Below are positions 10,308 through 22,339 of a stretch of DNA of 64,000 bases, in pieces. Source of the DNA: Trachythela sp. YZ-2020 (lineage: Eukaryota > Cnidaria > Anthozoa > Malacalcyonacea > Clavulariidae). Position numbers and translations under genes: made by a program. A model generated the notes under the pieces. The model had not been told where the DNA came from. It made no database searches and was given only the letters and a program-made list of their open reading frames with translations. The stretch spans positions 558,001-622,000 of the forward strand of contig JADLSH010000113.1 in NCBI GenBank assembly GCA_016169945.1, in the 5' to 3' direction. The first letter of the stretch is position 1, and every line of letters starts with the position of its first letter.

Positions 10308-13300
10308 CTATAAATCCCAGCTGAATAGATGATGTTTAACCAGCATATCTTGAACGCTGTCTTTTAATGGCTTGCTCACCTGAAAAATACATGAAAGTTA
10401 CTTCTTGAGGCTGTCCAATGAGAAATTTCCAACCTGAGAAACAGTGCTATATATTTGAGGGTCCCAATCTACAAAGCACATACACTTACGTCCTGTTTCG
10501 GAAAACATTCATCAAGACATAAAAAAGAAAAAGTGTTAGTTCTGAATTAACATACAGTTCCATCTAAAACCTTAACTCCGATACTAATTATTTTTCCAGC
10601 AAATATACTGCCTATAATACTGTGTATACTTACGCCTTTCTTATCTAGGATTTCCCAGTCAATATTTAAGCTGAAAGCAAACGATGCCAACATCCTTTAA
10701 AACATAAACACAATAGTCATTAAGCTTCGTGTCTTTTGGATCAATCTACCCGAAAAATACAACAAGAACTTCGACGTTTCAAGCGAAGGACATTCGTCTG
10801 GAAGTTAGTAGACAACAGTGATTACAATTTTTAGCTTAATAAAACTATTTTTCATTTATGTACAGTGAGGAAAATTTTGATAAAAACTTAACGAAAAATT
10901 TAAAAAATACCGACGATTTCTCTCTTTCTTAGTAAGCCTCGTTACTGATATACCTACCTAAGTTCACATTTAATCTGTACCCATCCTGGACTGCGTATAA
11001 AAGACCAGGGATAGAACCTATTGCATAAAAGAAAGAAGAAGAACTCTCCAGACAAATTGAAACTAAAATTGAAGCGTTCATTTCATATTTCGTTGGAAGA
11101 GAAATTTCGTTGGAAACTCGAAGGAAATTCTCTTCTTTTCTATTAACTGTAGAACTAATGAAATAACTAAATATTCTCTCAACCAATTTTATCTATATAA
11201 GTTTGAAACACTAGATTACCATTTACTGACGATATCTTCTGAAGAACATAATGACTCAAACCACAGGTGTAGACATTGTTCACTATGAGGAAAATGTTCA
11301 ATATTAAATCATACATGCTTGCAACACGACTGAAACACAGACAATCCCAGCAACTTACTTTAATCCATAACATATCAGTGATCTCAGCTAAAAAGTAAAA
11401 AACATAATTATTTAGTATTTAGTGTGTTTTATCCGTTTCCCCCCCGCAGGAAATGTTGACAGGGTGAGTTAGGATATAGATAAAAGTAGATTCACAACAC
11501 GACTCCGTCCACAATAGTAGTACGTTGAATTCATCATATGTATACCTTCACATCCATTTGTGTTTTCGCGCTGTCGTGGGTCATGTTAATAGATTGTACA
11601 GCCTGAAAAACACCAACAATTCAATTAATTCAGACAGAAATTCAAAAATTGCTTGGCCCCACGTTGGCCCCACGTAGCCTGATCGCAGAAAAGATTTGTA
11701 TACTTACTCTGTATAATATTTCTTCAGGCGAGAGGACCTTGCCATCTTCATCTAGTCTGAATGTTTTACAAAGCACCAGACGTGAATACACCGACTGAAA
11801 ATCTTTCTCCACTTGATGTGTACTTGCCTGAAACAATAACAATGGATGAAATAGATATTTCGTTATATGATAAGAAAACTGACCTCTCAAGTATTAAAAA
11901 CTTTTTCATGTAATTGAGACACAAACCACGGCAGCTTATTGTAGAATACTATTGAGACACAAACCACGGCAGCTTATTGTAGAATACTACCTAGCTACAT
12001 TGGACATTCACGTAAGATATAATAAATCCTGATATGTTCATGTGTGCTACCTCTTCTACAAAATGCCAGGGATGATATGAACCTCCAAGAAACGACTGTC
12101 TTTTCATACCATGCTCGAAGATGTTTTTCAAAGCAGGACAGAGACTAAAAGTACAATGGCAACAGCTTATATACATACACGACGGAAAACGTTAAAAAAC
12201 AACACGAAATCCAACTAAAATAGTCAATACTGAACATCACCGACCTTCCTCGAACAAGATCTGTGACAGTTTCTGAGACTGAATCGTCACCAGCACTGGA
12301 ATACTAAATATAAAGAAAGAAGTAAATTTACACTCTCTACAATGGGACGATATATTCAGCTCCATCAAATTATTGTAAACCTACATTTATTAAATAAACA
12401 TTAACTATACAGTGGGGAAGTTAACGAAGTCTTTCACAGACACCTTATACCATACCATAGTCCCTAGTGTTTATAGATTATTTTGTTTTAATCTTATTTA
12501 ACTAGAGTTACCTCTTTGCTTCGTTCGTCCAGTATTTCTACAAACTTCGCAGGAAACCACCCTACGAAAAAGCAGAAATTGTTAGTCGGTTTGCCATGAT
12601 ACTTGTGCTAAGCCAAGTTAGTCTGAAAACTACATTCTCAAACTCATTAATAATTCATGAACCAAAAACAAAGAGAATCATAAGCGTGGAAGATGGTTTG
12701 AAATCAGAGGAAGAAATTACATAAATTAAGTGAACTTTCACGTCGGTTTTCTCGCAAAATACACGTTCGTTTGAGAAGCAAGTTCAAACACTCGTAAGGA
12801 GGACTTCCTCCGATTTCTAAACACCTCGAAATTCGTTAAAATATACTCGGCTTCGCCTCGTATATTCAACTCTTCTCGATGTTTAGAAATCGGAGGAAGT
12901 CCTCCTACTCGTGTTTGAACTATTACTTAAAATACAATAATTCATAAACTCACCGCGTAAACCGTTCAATTCACCAACCCAACAGTGTTCATCTTTCTGA
13001 GAAATAATCTGCAGGAAAAAAAGTATTCAAAATGCTAAAACAAGTTTTCAGGTATATTTGATGTTTTTGCTATGATTAGAAATTGTACACATGAGAAAAA
13101 GAATGAAAATCAAAGCATCATTGCGTAACTTACTGTTACGATGTCGTTTTTCCTGAAACCAAGTTCATCGTCATCATGGCGTTCAAAATCCAGTAAAGCT
13201 TTCGCTCTTCGACGTCGATTTCTAAACAGAAAGAGATAAACGTCAGTCGATTAAGCATTTATCCATGGACCTACATACTGTACATATTGAACATTTCCCT

Positions 13301-13956
13301 CGCTTACTTCGCAACGTTAACAAAATTTTCATAATCCTGACCATGACTTTCAACTGAATAATCAACCTGGAGACCCTGAAAGTGAGATAAACACAACATG
13401 TTTCTCATATAATTTATGAATATATATACTGCTTTATCGTAAACACAACCCAATGAACGTTTCATCAAGTGAAAATTGCGAACAAACCTTTTTTGAGTCA
13501 AATGCATCGAAATGTCTGGCTATCTGTAAAATGGATTCTCTTAGATCTGCCAGAATTTCTACAGAATTAAAGGAGGAATAGGATTTTGAGAATCATTAAA
13601 TGAAGAATATACAATGGTTACTGAAGAAGGACAAAGCCCCCACGAAGTTTATGTACCTGTTTGACGGATATTTTTTGCCTTAGCCAATGCCAGTTCCTGT
13701 TTACCTACAAACATTTAAGATTCACAGATTTAGTCAGAGATGATGTTATTACCAGCAGAATAACATTAAAGTGCCCAGTGGCATTATGCTACTTGAGCAG
13801 TCTTCAGCCACTCTTACCAAGAAGATATCCAATCCACGAGGAACTTTCTGTCCTCACAATGGGTCGACGATGAATTTTCTAAAAATATATACGAGGAATA
13901 TTAGTAAGACTAATAAGTATAAATTTCACATTAACCCATTAATTGGCAGTACCCTA

Positions 13957-13998
<42 letters not shown>

Positions 13999-16900
13999 AC
14001 TAAAGTAGGGCGCATCTGGGCGCATTGCCAGCTAATGGGTTAACAAGAGACACTGGCAGATAGTTTTGTTAACCCATTAACTGTCAGTACCCTACCACTG
14101 ACGAGTAAAATCGTCTGGCATTAGACAGAGTAAAATAGTCTGGCGTTAGACAGCGAAGGCACATCTGGGCGCATTGCCAGATTGCCAGCTAATGGGTTAA
14201 TAAAATGGAAGCTCAAACCGAAAACACGAAGAGGACGCCACTCAAGGGACCCCACTGGTTTGACACAGGTTCATATTCACCTGTTTATCTCCAGAGCGAG
14301 GTCCATCGAGTCCTGTCAGAGAACCAAGGTCGGCCATTAAAAATGCCAAATGTTTCTTCCGATGTGCTTCTAAGATCACGTCCGTGAGCGAGCCAGAAGC
14401 TTTTGACGCCATCTGAAGGTAAATGACGGTTAGTTTTTGGTGAGGAAGGAAAGCCAAAGGACACGGAGAAAACCCACGAAGCACAGGGGAGAACAAACCA
14501 CAACTCTACTTAAATGAATTTTCAAGCACAGGGAAGTTAGAGTAGGGTACCCTAGCCTCGATCATCAGTAGTACGCTTAACTCCGATAACTCGTGAGTCA
14601 CGTAAGGGCAGCAGACTAACCGTATTTGACACCTATGCTTCTCTTCTCTTCGCTCCGGTCTATGCATTCGTTTCGTTCACATTTATAGGGAGCTTTAGCA
14701 GTGACTACGAGCACGACTACGAGTACGAGATTCGTAATTTTCGCGCCAAACGCCGTGTTGTTTGCATACGCCATCTCGCAAAAGTCGTAGTCGTCGGGCT
14801 TTTGACCATGTGCTTTTGACTACGAGATTAAATAGGGAGCTTTAGCAATGACTACGAGTACGAGATTCGTCATTTTTGCGCCAAACGCCGTGTTATTTGC
14901 ATACGTCATCTCGCAAAAGTCGTAGTCGTCGGGCTTTTGACTACGAGATTTTTGATACAGTAAATCTCGTACTCAAAAGCCCGACGACTACGACTTTTGC
15001 GAGATGGCGTATGCAAACAACACGCGAAAATTACGAATCTCGTACTTGTAGTCACTGCTAAAGCTCCCTACTACACACGCGAGTTATCTGAAAATGACGT
15101 GAGCTGGATGGCAACGGGCACAAATATGTATTAGCTGATTAGGTCATATTTACCTCGAATAGTTCATTTGGATCAGTAATCTCTCCTGGAATGTCGGACA
15201 GTGCGTTAAATATCTGTGCTGAGTTGTCTTGCGAAGTAATATAGTCTTCCTAGAGATAAATATATAGACATATTGGTGGGTTTCACTAAACGACAATAAT
15301 AAATACATCGGTCGACAGGATATGTCGATAGGAACAATAAAATGAATCTACACACAACGTCTCTTCATTATTTTTTCACTATTTTCAAACTTGAGAAACT
15401 GTCAAATGTTACCTTCATTTTAATCATGCCCAGTGTGATCCGGAAGAGAACAACGGAACCTTCGTAGAAGAATTGATCCCAAATTCTTAACAAAACCTAA
15501 GAAACAAAATATCGTATTGACGACATTTACAAAAACATGTTTCTATTGCCGTTACATTAGCGACTTTAAGATATGCTATTAAATCTACGACGCGGACGTA
15601 ACGAAAAACAGTCGATATTTTCACAGTTTCAGCTACACGGGTAACAACTATGGACTCCGGTTGTTAACAAAGTCAAAGACGCGAGAAAAACAAATTAAAA
15701 CTGGTTTCCAAACATTAGCGACTGTTTTCCCGTCACGTCCGCGTCGTAGATTAAGCATATCTTAAAGTCCCTAATATATAATATAGAACATAAATAATAT
15801 CAACTGTAACTTTTAAGTAGGCCTACCTTCATATCAACGACACTTGCAAACAACGTCAAGAACCAATGAAGTGTAATCAGTGAAAGCTCTATAGAACAAA
15901 TCAATAGAGCTCATCACTGTAGTACCAATTTCAATTAACTCTAATTTCAATTTACTACAGCAAGTATTAACCAAAGTCAAGTTACCTAAAAGCACGCTGT
16001 CTAGAAGACTGGTATTCACCTACCTATATCATGCTCTTTCAATGACTCGTCAAGTTTTGGTAGATAGCTGACAATAAGTTGTCTCAGTACCCTTTGATCC
16101 GCCTGGTTAAGCAATATGAAAAATTTAATTTACCCAAATGAATTTCGTGATGGAATAATAATTTTACTACTAAATTCCTACTACTTTTACTATTATTCAG
16201 CTACTGCTGTAACTTCCAGACGAAGGGCCTTCGCTCGAAACGTCAACGTTCTTTTTGTATTTTTCAGGTAGATCGATTCAACTTAACCAGTTTAACCAGT
16301 TTAACCAGTTTAACCAGTATCTTAATAATTTTACAACCATGAACGCATTGGTGGGCTACAAATTTAAGGCAAACAAGAAATTTAAGGTGGAAAAAGTTTA
16401 AACAATTGAGATTCGCAGCAACAAAGCGGGTGATGATATGATGACGACCGAAATTTGTCCCCCACAATAATCCCAAATGTAAAATTCGAACACGTTTAAT
16501 ATATTGCATGTAACAGTAATACCTGAACACCAATCAAAGTGTTAGAATAATAGGACGGTGGTACTAGGTCTTCTACAACGGTACACATCAACCAAAATGC
16601 ATCTTCCTCTTCGATAAATAGAAGTAATGTCGCCACGATCTTTACAAATGAAAAACAGTTGATCAACACATTAAGAAGCATTTGCCTTCAGCTTTTTTAA
16701 GTCCCTTGTATGTTTGCATGAGGATAATATAATTTTGTCGTTTTTGTAGTGGTGTTTGAACACCATGTTCATACGAGGATGCATGTTCATGAATTTATTC
16801 TAGCAAAGCTTCACATTCCGTAATCCTGGATCTTCATGATTATACTATTTACATTCTACTTTGTCTAACACTGGATGGTTCTACTTGTCGAGGGAGACTC

Positions 16901-19081
16901 TAGCACGCATTGCCATTTTTGCCTGAGTGTGTTAATTGTTGTTTGTTAACCCATTAGACGTCAGACAATTTTGCTCATCAGAGAAACAGTGAGTCTTGAG
17001 CATTAACCTGTAACAAAACTGTCTGCCAAGTCCTCTGGTAACTCATAGGCCCTTTAATATGTACTTTTTATGGTTCTACTTTGTCTAATGGCTGATGATT
17101 TACTTCATAACTCACCACGCCCATTCCTTGACAATAACCAACATCAGGATAAAGCCATGAGAGCCCCTTTAATATCCTTCGCAGTCGCCTCGTTCCAGTG
17201 CTGGTCGGTGTTGAGAAACACGCATTACTGGGCAAAGTCCGCAACAAATCCTTCTCAATTTGTTTTGCCATAGCAGTCGTACTATCACTGCTGCTGGCTT
17301 TCACAATTTGCTGGAAAATAATCATGTAGAGAGATTCACTGTGCATGGTAGTGAAAGTGGTTTAGCAAGCATGATGGTGGCATTAGAATGGCTAGGTGTA
17401 TGGTGGTGGAAAGAGTAATTATGGTGGCATTAACAGTGACCAACAGTGGTGACATGGGTGTTGTGATCATTGGTGATGAAAGAATGATGATGTGTTAAGA
17501 ATTAGATGGTAGAGGTTATTATGATGTTGATGGTGAAGGTCGTCAGGTAAAAGTCAGATGTTTAAAATGGTAACATTAACGGTGGTTATAGTATAAATAT
17601 TAATGGTGATAAAATTGATTGTTGGTGGTATATTGATGGTGGTTATGAAAGTAGAAATAATGGCTGTAAAAGTGACAGTGGTAATGTCCTTCAAATAAGT
17701 TGGTACTGGTGGCTATGGTAAGATGGTGGCATGAGTGGTAGTTGTGCCACAATCATACCTTGTATGAAAAATCCATCGACTCTTTCTTATGTAGAGCACC
17801 TGACGTTCGCATCCATATCTAACAATAAATTACAGTACAACAATTAAATAAGGCTTGTGGGGGATACAGGTAATCAGAGCCCCAATCAGCATCAATCTCT
17901 TACCGGTGCCCTCATACTGTGAGGTATTCCAGCATGAACAAGTTCTCTGAGTTTATCAGTCCTTGACAATATTGAGGAGACCTAGTAGATAATAGTATGT
18001 CATTCACAAGTTATTAGAACAAAGTGTTCTTTTCTGGCATCAATCTTAGGGAGTCAAGAAGAGGCCAAGGGCAAATTGCAGTCATCTATCTCGCCTCACT
18101 GACAGGACATGTTGCCTACCTTATCCCAAGTGAGTTCGCCAAGTTCTTGGTTTTGTGTAAACTCGAGATGTGCTTGCCACTTGAGTTTCTGACTGGGGTC
18201 TTCATCAGTTACAAAATGACTTGATTCAGAACTTTCTGCTTCCGCTGGAAAAACAAACAATTAAATATTGAATGATGATCATATACATGCCTTCAACCAT
18301 TGGTCCATAGGTTAATACACCTAGAAGCCTTGCTCCATTAATCAAGATGAGAGGCAACTCATTCACAATTCATGAAAATGAGGACAAGGAGAAATTTGTG
18401 ATGTAATTATCAAAAGTTTGTATTCTGTTACTTTAAGTGATATAAATGTTTACATACTTGACTCAACAGCAAAACCAAATTCATCATACTCTCCACCAGG
18501 ACTGACACCTGCATCTTCAGTCTACAAATTGACATTATTGGAAACAAATATATATTTACTGTGGAAAGCTTGAATCACGTGTTAACCCATTAAAGCCCAA
18601 CACTTTCCACTTGATGACAAAGTGGGCGCATTAGGGCACATTGCGGCTTAAAAACCAAACTGTTAAAGAACTGATGGCAAGAACAGTTCTTGCTTGAAAT
18701 CGCCTCATGATTTCCAAGCAACTGAACTGCTAATGCCAGTATACGTCATATTTTTTTTTGTGTTCACAAAAATGCCAACTGCTAAAGCTCGATCTCCATT
18801 AATGAATATTATTAACCCTATTTAAAATCTAGTGGCTTAAATGATTGTGTTAGTAGACAGTATAAACCTGAGATATAAAATTGGCATTGTGATTACAATG
18901 TCCATGTGGTGATCTGATTTTTCAAGTCAATAGAGTTTGTACATGTGTGGTTATATAGTACCTGTTGAATTCTGGCTAAAATATCCTGTGGCCATATACT
19001 TGGTGTAAGAGCAGAGAAAGGTGCACCGGCAGGAGGAACAAATGAGCCACTGATTGGACTGTCTGTACCGTTGACGGTCAT
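10308..19081 (-). CDS. SGSM3: Small G protein signalling modulator 3 (TBC, SH3, RUN)
   Basis: Rab GTPase-activating protein acting on membranes. I find 28 exons: 18962-19081, 18458-18521, 18120-18244, 17904-17981, 17759-17818, 17116-17310, 16523-16639, 16024-16102, 15827-15888, 15413-15496, 15154-15249, 14281-14412, 13818-13878, 13657-13696, 13488-13558, 13308-13375, 13134-13221, 12954-13008, 12513-12561, 12245-12303, 12051-12144, 11708-11827, 11546-11602, 11359-11387, 11220-11282, 10958-11017, 10634-10694, 10308-10379. Total 2259 nt, 752 aa, close to the vertebrate protein. The N-terminus has [12 protein letters not shown]. The TBC domain keeps both catalytic fingers, IEKDLLR (IxxDxxR) and YCQG. 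The SH3 domain is at [15 protein letters not shown] to GWFPAKFVE. The RUN domain follows ([27 protein letters not shown]), and the protein ends [10 protein letters not shown]. The start is the in-frame ATG at 19081. The open frame continues upstream to an acceptor at 19140 (acidic [13 protein letters not shown]), so a further 5' exon is possible. Confidence 0.93.
12790..12920. repeat. Foldback (hairpin) element
   Basis: Left arm 'aggaggacttcctccgattt' and right arm 'aaatcggaggaagtcctcct' pair almost perfectly over about 40 bp, with an inner palindromic 'tatactcggcttcgcctcgtata' loop. It is flanked by 'cactcgt'/'actcgtg', which extends the stem. It lies in an SGSM3 intron between exons 18 and 19. 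Confidence 0.8.
13930..14200. repeat. Two tandem copies of a 'ttaacccatta' MITE
   Basis: Each copy begins 'ttaacccattaa', contains 'cagtaccctaccactgacga' and 'aaaatcgtctggcgttagac', and ends 'gcattgccagctaatgggttaa'. The termini are inverted repeats (ttaacccatta/taatgggttaa). Diverged copies lie near 16949-17055, 18582-18665, 45630-45735 and 46785-46900. Confidence 0.75.
14687..15070. repeat. Foldback element with duplicated left arm
   Basis: The block 'tagggagctttagca(g/a)tgactacga...' occurs twice forward (14687-14819 and 14833-14950) and once inverted (14955-15070, ending 'gtcactgctaaagctcccta'). The arms carry 'gtcgtagtcgtcgggctttt' and its complement. The structure could form a hairpin of more than 100 bp. 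It lies in an SGSM3 intron. Confidence 0.8.
16205..16270 (+). repeat. Dispersed 'cttcgctcgaaacgtc' element
   Basis: Contains 'cttccagacgaagggccttcgctcgaaacgtcaacgttctttttgtatttttcaggtag', a short palindrome-rich element. Related copies are near 6110-6175, 10735-10830, 25000-25110, 38530-38610, 51630-51770 and 53740-53840. It ends in a pyrimidine tract plus 'caggtag', which resembles a splice acceptor. Confidence 0.65.
17400..17740 (+). repeat. Degenerate ggtgat/atggtg simple repeat
   Basis: A low-complexity stretch dominated by 'ggtgat', 'atggtgg' and 'ttaatggtgataa' words with no fixed period. It lies within an SGSM3 intron and has no coding content. Confidence 0.7.
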
Positions 19082-19184
19082 ATCATCCCACAATAAGTCA
19101 TCGTCCACTTCACTTTCGTCATCTCCACTACCTTCCGCAACTTTTCAAAGAAACATTGTGACCATTAATTTTTACTGAAACTAA

Positions 19185-19480
19185 ACTAACTTTATTTATA
19201 CACCTTTTCAGGGTTCGCAACACATACCATCTTGCCAAGTGGGGTAAAAACAATGGCAAAAACATTACCTCATCCCAACGGGAATACTTGTCCCTAGGGT
19301 CATGCTATTGTTGCTCTATTGTGTTTGCCTCACTTGGCAAGCTGGCGTCGCGAACCCCAAAAAGGCGTATACTTGATAGCTCTATCAGTTCTAAACTGTT
19401 TTCCTTAGAGGACAAGTAAAGACCAACCCTTATTGATACAGTGTTACTACAAGAGGAACCGGAGGTTCTCAGAGAAAACA
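19185..19480 (-). repeat. Fragmented SINE tail
   Basis: A tail fragment at 19185-19205 and a longer one at 19370-19480 ('gatagctctatcagttctaa', 'gtgttactacaagaggaacc') are separated by about 170 bp of unrelated sequence. That sequence carries an imperfect inverted repeat: 'tttttcagggttcgc...cttgccaag' against 'cttggcaagctggcgtcgcgaaccccaaaaagg'. This suggests a foldback inserted into the SINE tail. Confidence 0.6.
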
Positions 19481-20010
19481 TTTGCAATTTGTCAGGCCAA
19501 ATATTTTATAGCATATGTTTGTCTCATATTGTTCAACATATAATAGTGGATCCGGATATTAGCCATATAAATTGCAATATATGAATATATCTTTAGTTTG
19601 CCTAGCTTGCCATTTAATTGTTACTGTATACATAGACAAAAATAATATTTCCCAAAAAATAGCCAGTATTTAGTAAGTTTTAAATGCTATATATATGTAT
19701 ATATTTTACATACACAACTCCTAAATTCCATAGACATAATATACACACAAAACGCTTTTGAATACCAAAATTTTAATAATTAACAGCCACGAAATCAAAA
19801 CAAGCGCGAGCAAATGCAACAACTGAACAAATTTGACCAGAGCAAACGTTTTTAAAACTTAAGCAGTAAAACAACAAATTAGCTTGATTTTCGAGCACAA
19901 AATACACGAAGGATACTGAAAAAGCTTTGTTATTAAGTATTTTGAGGTCAAAACGTCGTTATCTGAAATTTTGATCGGCAAAAATCGAACCTAATGCTCT
20001 TTAGACTTTA

Positions 20011-20100
20011 CAGTCAAACCGGATATTGTGTTCCCCTGAGTATTGCAACATACCTGTCAATTTCGTAATGTTCATTGGATAATTGTCCCGCGCAATTTGC
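20011..20100 (+). repeat. Left terminal inverted repeat of the transposon
   Basis: Starts CAGTCAAACCGGATATTGTG and runs through 'cctgtcaatttcgtaatgtt' to 'cccgcgcaatttgc'. It pairs with the reverse complement of 23390-23478. The TA at 20009-20010 is the presumed target duplication. Confidence 0.9.
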
Positions 20101-20157
20101 TCGTGCAAGTTGCAACTCTCTTCCGGCCATATTGCAATTTGCTCATGCTTGTTGACA

Positions 20158-21855
20158 ATGGCAAACAAATTTCAAATTGTTGTATCGTATTTAGGCGGAC
20201 GTTATGCGTGTTTTTTTACAGAGAAACCTATTGAATTTCACTATGACTTAATTTACAAGATAAAGGAAGCGGTTCGAACGTACCAAATGAGAAAATAATA
20301 ACTGCTTATAAAGATACAAATCTTGGTGTGTTCATCGCAATTCCCCCCGATGACGATCTGGTTCTTCGCGAGGCATTTAGAAATGCGTACGATTGTGGCG
20401 CTGAAACATTTAAACGACTGGAGCTTGAGATAAGAGAGATAGATTCACCTTTCGTGGCGAAAAGCAGGCGTGAGAACCTCGGCAGTTGCGGAGAAAGTAC
20501 GACTACACGAAAGTGTGAAACAAACACACATTCTGCTGAGCAAGCACGCTTTACAACACCTCAGTAATGACAAGACAGAACGCACAGAACAGACTTTTTG
20601 AGAGCGAATCTGAAGACGAGGAAGACGAAGTAGCGAGTAAATGGAAGAAGACAAAAGTGGAGAGTATGAATGTTGAATTTCAAAAGATTGAAGACGAGCT
20701 TTTGGCTGTTGATTCCCAACTTGAAGAGCTGTCAAGAAATGTGACCGAACCGCTACAAGAAGGACAGTACAGAAGTATAATCTGTGGAAATTGCCACCTA
20801 AGAGGTCATCGCGCAGACGGAAACAAAAACAAATCTACTTGCAAAAACCCACCATGTGTTCTCTACGTCTCGTGCGGGCAACGAAGGAAACATCCTGAAC
20901 ATTTTGAACAAATTAAAAAATTAACAAAGCGTCGTAAAAACTAAAAGAGGACCTTGATATTTTAGACAAGAATAAGAAAAACTTAGCCGCCTTTGAATCA
21001 AAGACTATCTCGGCTTTTACGACCGCAGTTACTGGTCGATTAGTGAAGGCGTTTCCAGACCGTTATAATACGAGAACTGCCACGGGTAAGATCAAACTAC
21101 AGAAAGATATAGCTGCCATTCGCATTGCGTGTGACAACAAGGTTCCTGCTGTATCAACTAACGACAGATCATTGTTCCTTTATCTCCTGGGAAAACAACA
21201 ACAGGACTTTGACAGAACTGACTCTCTCGACCACGTCACAATGAACAAAAACGTAGATGCACAAAACGTTTTTAGTAATGTATATTCAGTTGCACCAATT
21301 GTAAAGAATGTCAATATTTCTTCGCCCGTGGCTGTGAAAAAGTCAAAGAAAAAGCGTCGCAGAAGTCGTTCTCGTTCAAGTAGTTCACTTGGTAGCAGCT
21401 CTTCGAGCCGAGCTTCGAGCGATTCAGACGAATATGTTCGACGAAGACATAAGCACTCACGTAGTGACAAACGGAAACGTAACGCCAAGCCGAAAAAGCG
21501 CAAGAGTAGAAAGTCAGAGAGTCGACGGGAGGTACGTGCAAACACTTATTTTGAAAGGGAAAAAAATCTCTCGGAACTGAATACAAATTCTATACATATG
21601 TCAACTGAGCCTGAGGTAGCTGTAAACGAAAAGCAGCAAATATGGAGGCCGTTTCAGCCTCAACTGTCTGCTGCAACTGGGCAGTGTGAGACCTCTGTTT
21701 TTGCACAGCCTGATGTAAGTTTTAGGCAACAGGATAAATTCCCACATATGCCACTGGCAATGCCATCATTTTCAGAAGTAGGAGAACAGGCAAATATGCC
21801 ACACAATTTGACGTTGAACGATCTGGCAGACATCGCAATGTTACATAGAAGTTAG
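20158..21855 (+). pseudogene. Transposon accessory protein: PB1-like, CCHC-type knuckle, RS-rich
   Basis: Broken coding region carried by the transposon. Segment 1 (from ATG 20158) reads MANKFQIVVSYLGGRYACFF, then after a shift within an A-run near 20294 it continues AYKDTNLGVFIAIPPDDDLV. The order (basic first strand, helix, then an acidic YKD...D.D.L motif) resembles a PB1 domain with its OPCA motif. Segment 2 (20567-20944) is acidic, then has CGNCHLRGHRADGNKNKSTC, a CCHC-like spacing, with further cysteines. A one-base shift in an A-run near 20940 leads into segment 3 (to 21855), with a conserved-looking helical part and an Arg/Ser-rich stretch (RRRSRSRSSSSLGSSSSS) ahead of a basic run. 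A third break lies between 20460 and 20567. I do not recognise a named family. A role in nucleic acid binding or assembly of the transposition complex is inference. Confidence 0.65.
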
Positions 21856-22339
21856 ACTTTTGAAAAACAAACTTGTATATTTTACATTGATAAACTGTTT
21901 AGTTTCACACAGTTGTGTTTCACAAGTCACATAAAACTCTATATTTTAATAGCTATATGTACTTGTATATGTTTTTAGTTATAAAATTTCAGTCTTTACA
22001 GTTGCAAAGGTAGCTAGGAGAGCAAGTAGTTACAGTAATACGATATGCAAATTGTAATATTTGCATTATAGTAATATTCAAACAAACAATACAGTTGAGA
22101 GGTGTATTGTTTTTTTTGTCTTATATACTAGGTGTAGGTTCACTTCATGGCATGGCCACTTGCCAATTCCTATCTTTGCAACTGATTTTGTGCTGAAGTT
22201 GTAACTGTTTATTTCACGTTAATATTTAGGTAATTCATATTACACTGTAAAATTAAATTCAACATTTTGCGTTACATGTTTACAGTAAAACATAATAGCC
22301 TACGCTGTTTTGTTTACTAATTTATATACAAAGTTTGGT

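Noticed and set aside
10490..10520. Additional SGSM3 exon with a good donor at 10490
   Set aside because: No acceptor at a suitable place, and exons 10634-10694 and 10308-10379 join directly in phase with a family-like sequence ([13 protein letters not shown]).
20935..20941. Programmed -1 ribosomal frameshift in the transposon accessory gene
   Set aside because: The local heptamer is TAAAAAC, where the P-site tRNA would have to re-pair on TAA. A lost A in an A-run is simpler, and two other breaks exist in the same gene.
21180..21586. Minus-strand frames opposite the RS-rich part of the transposon protein
   Set aside because: Leu/Arg-rich complement of an Arg/Ser-coding repeat; no start context or domain.
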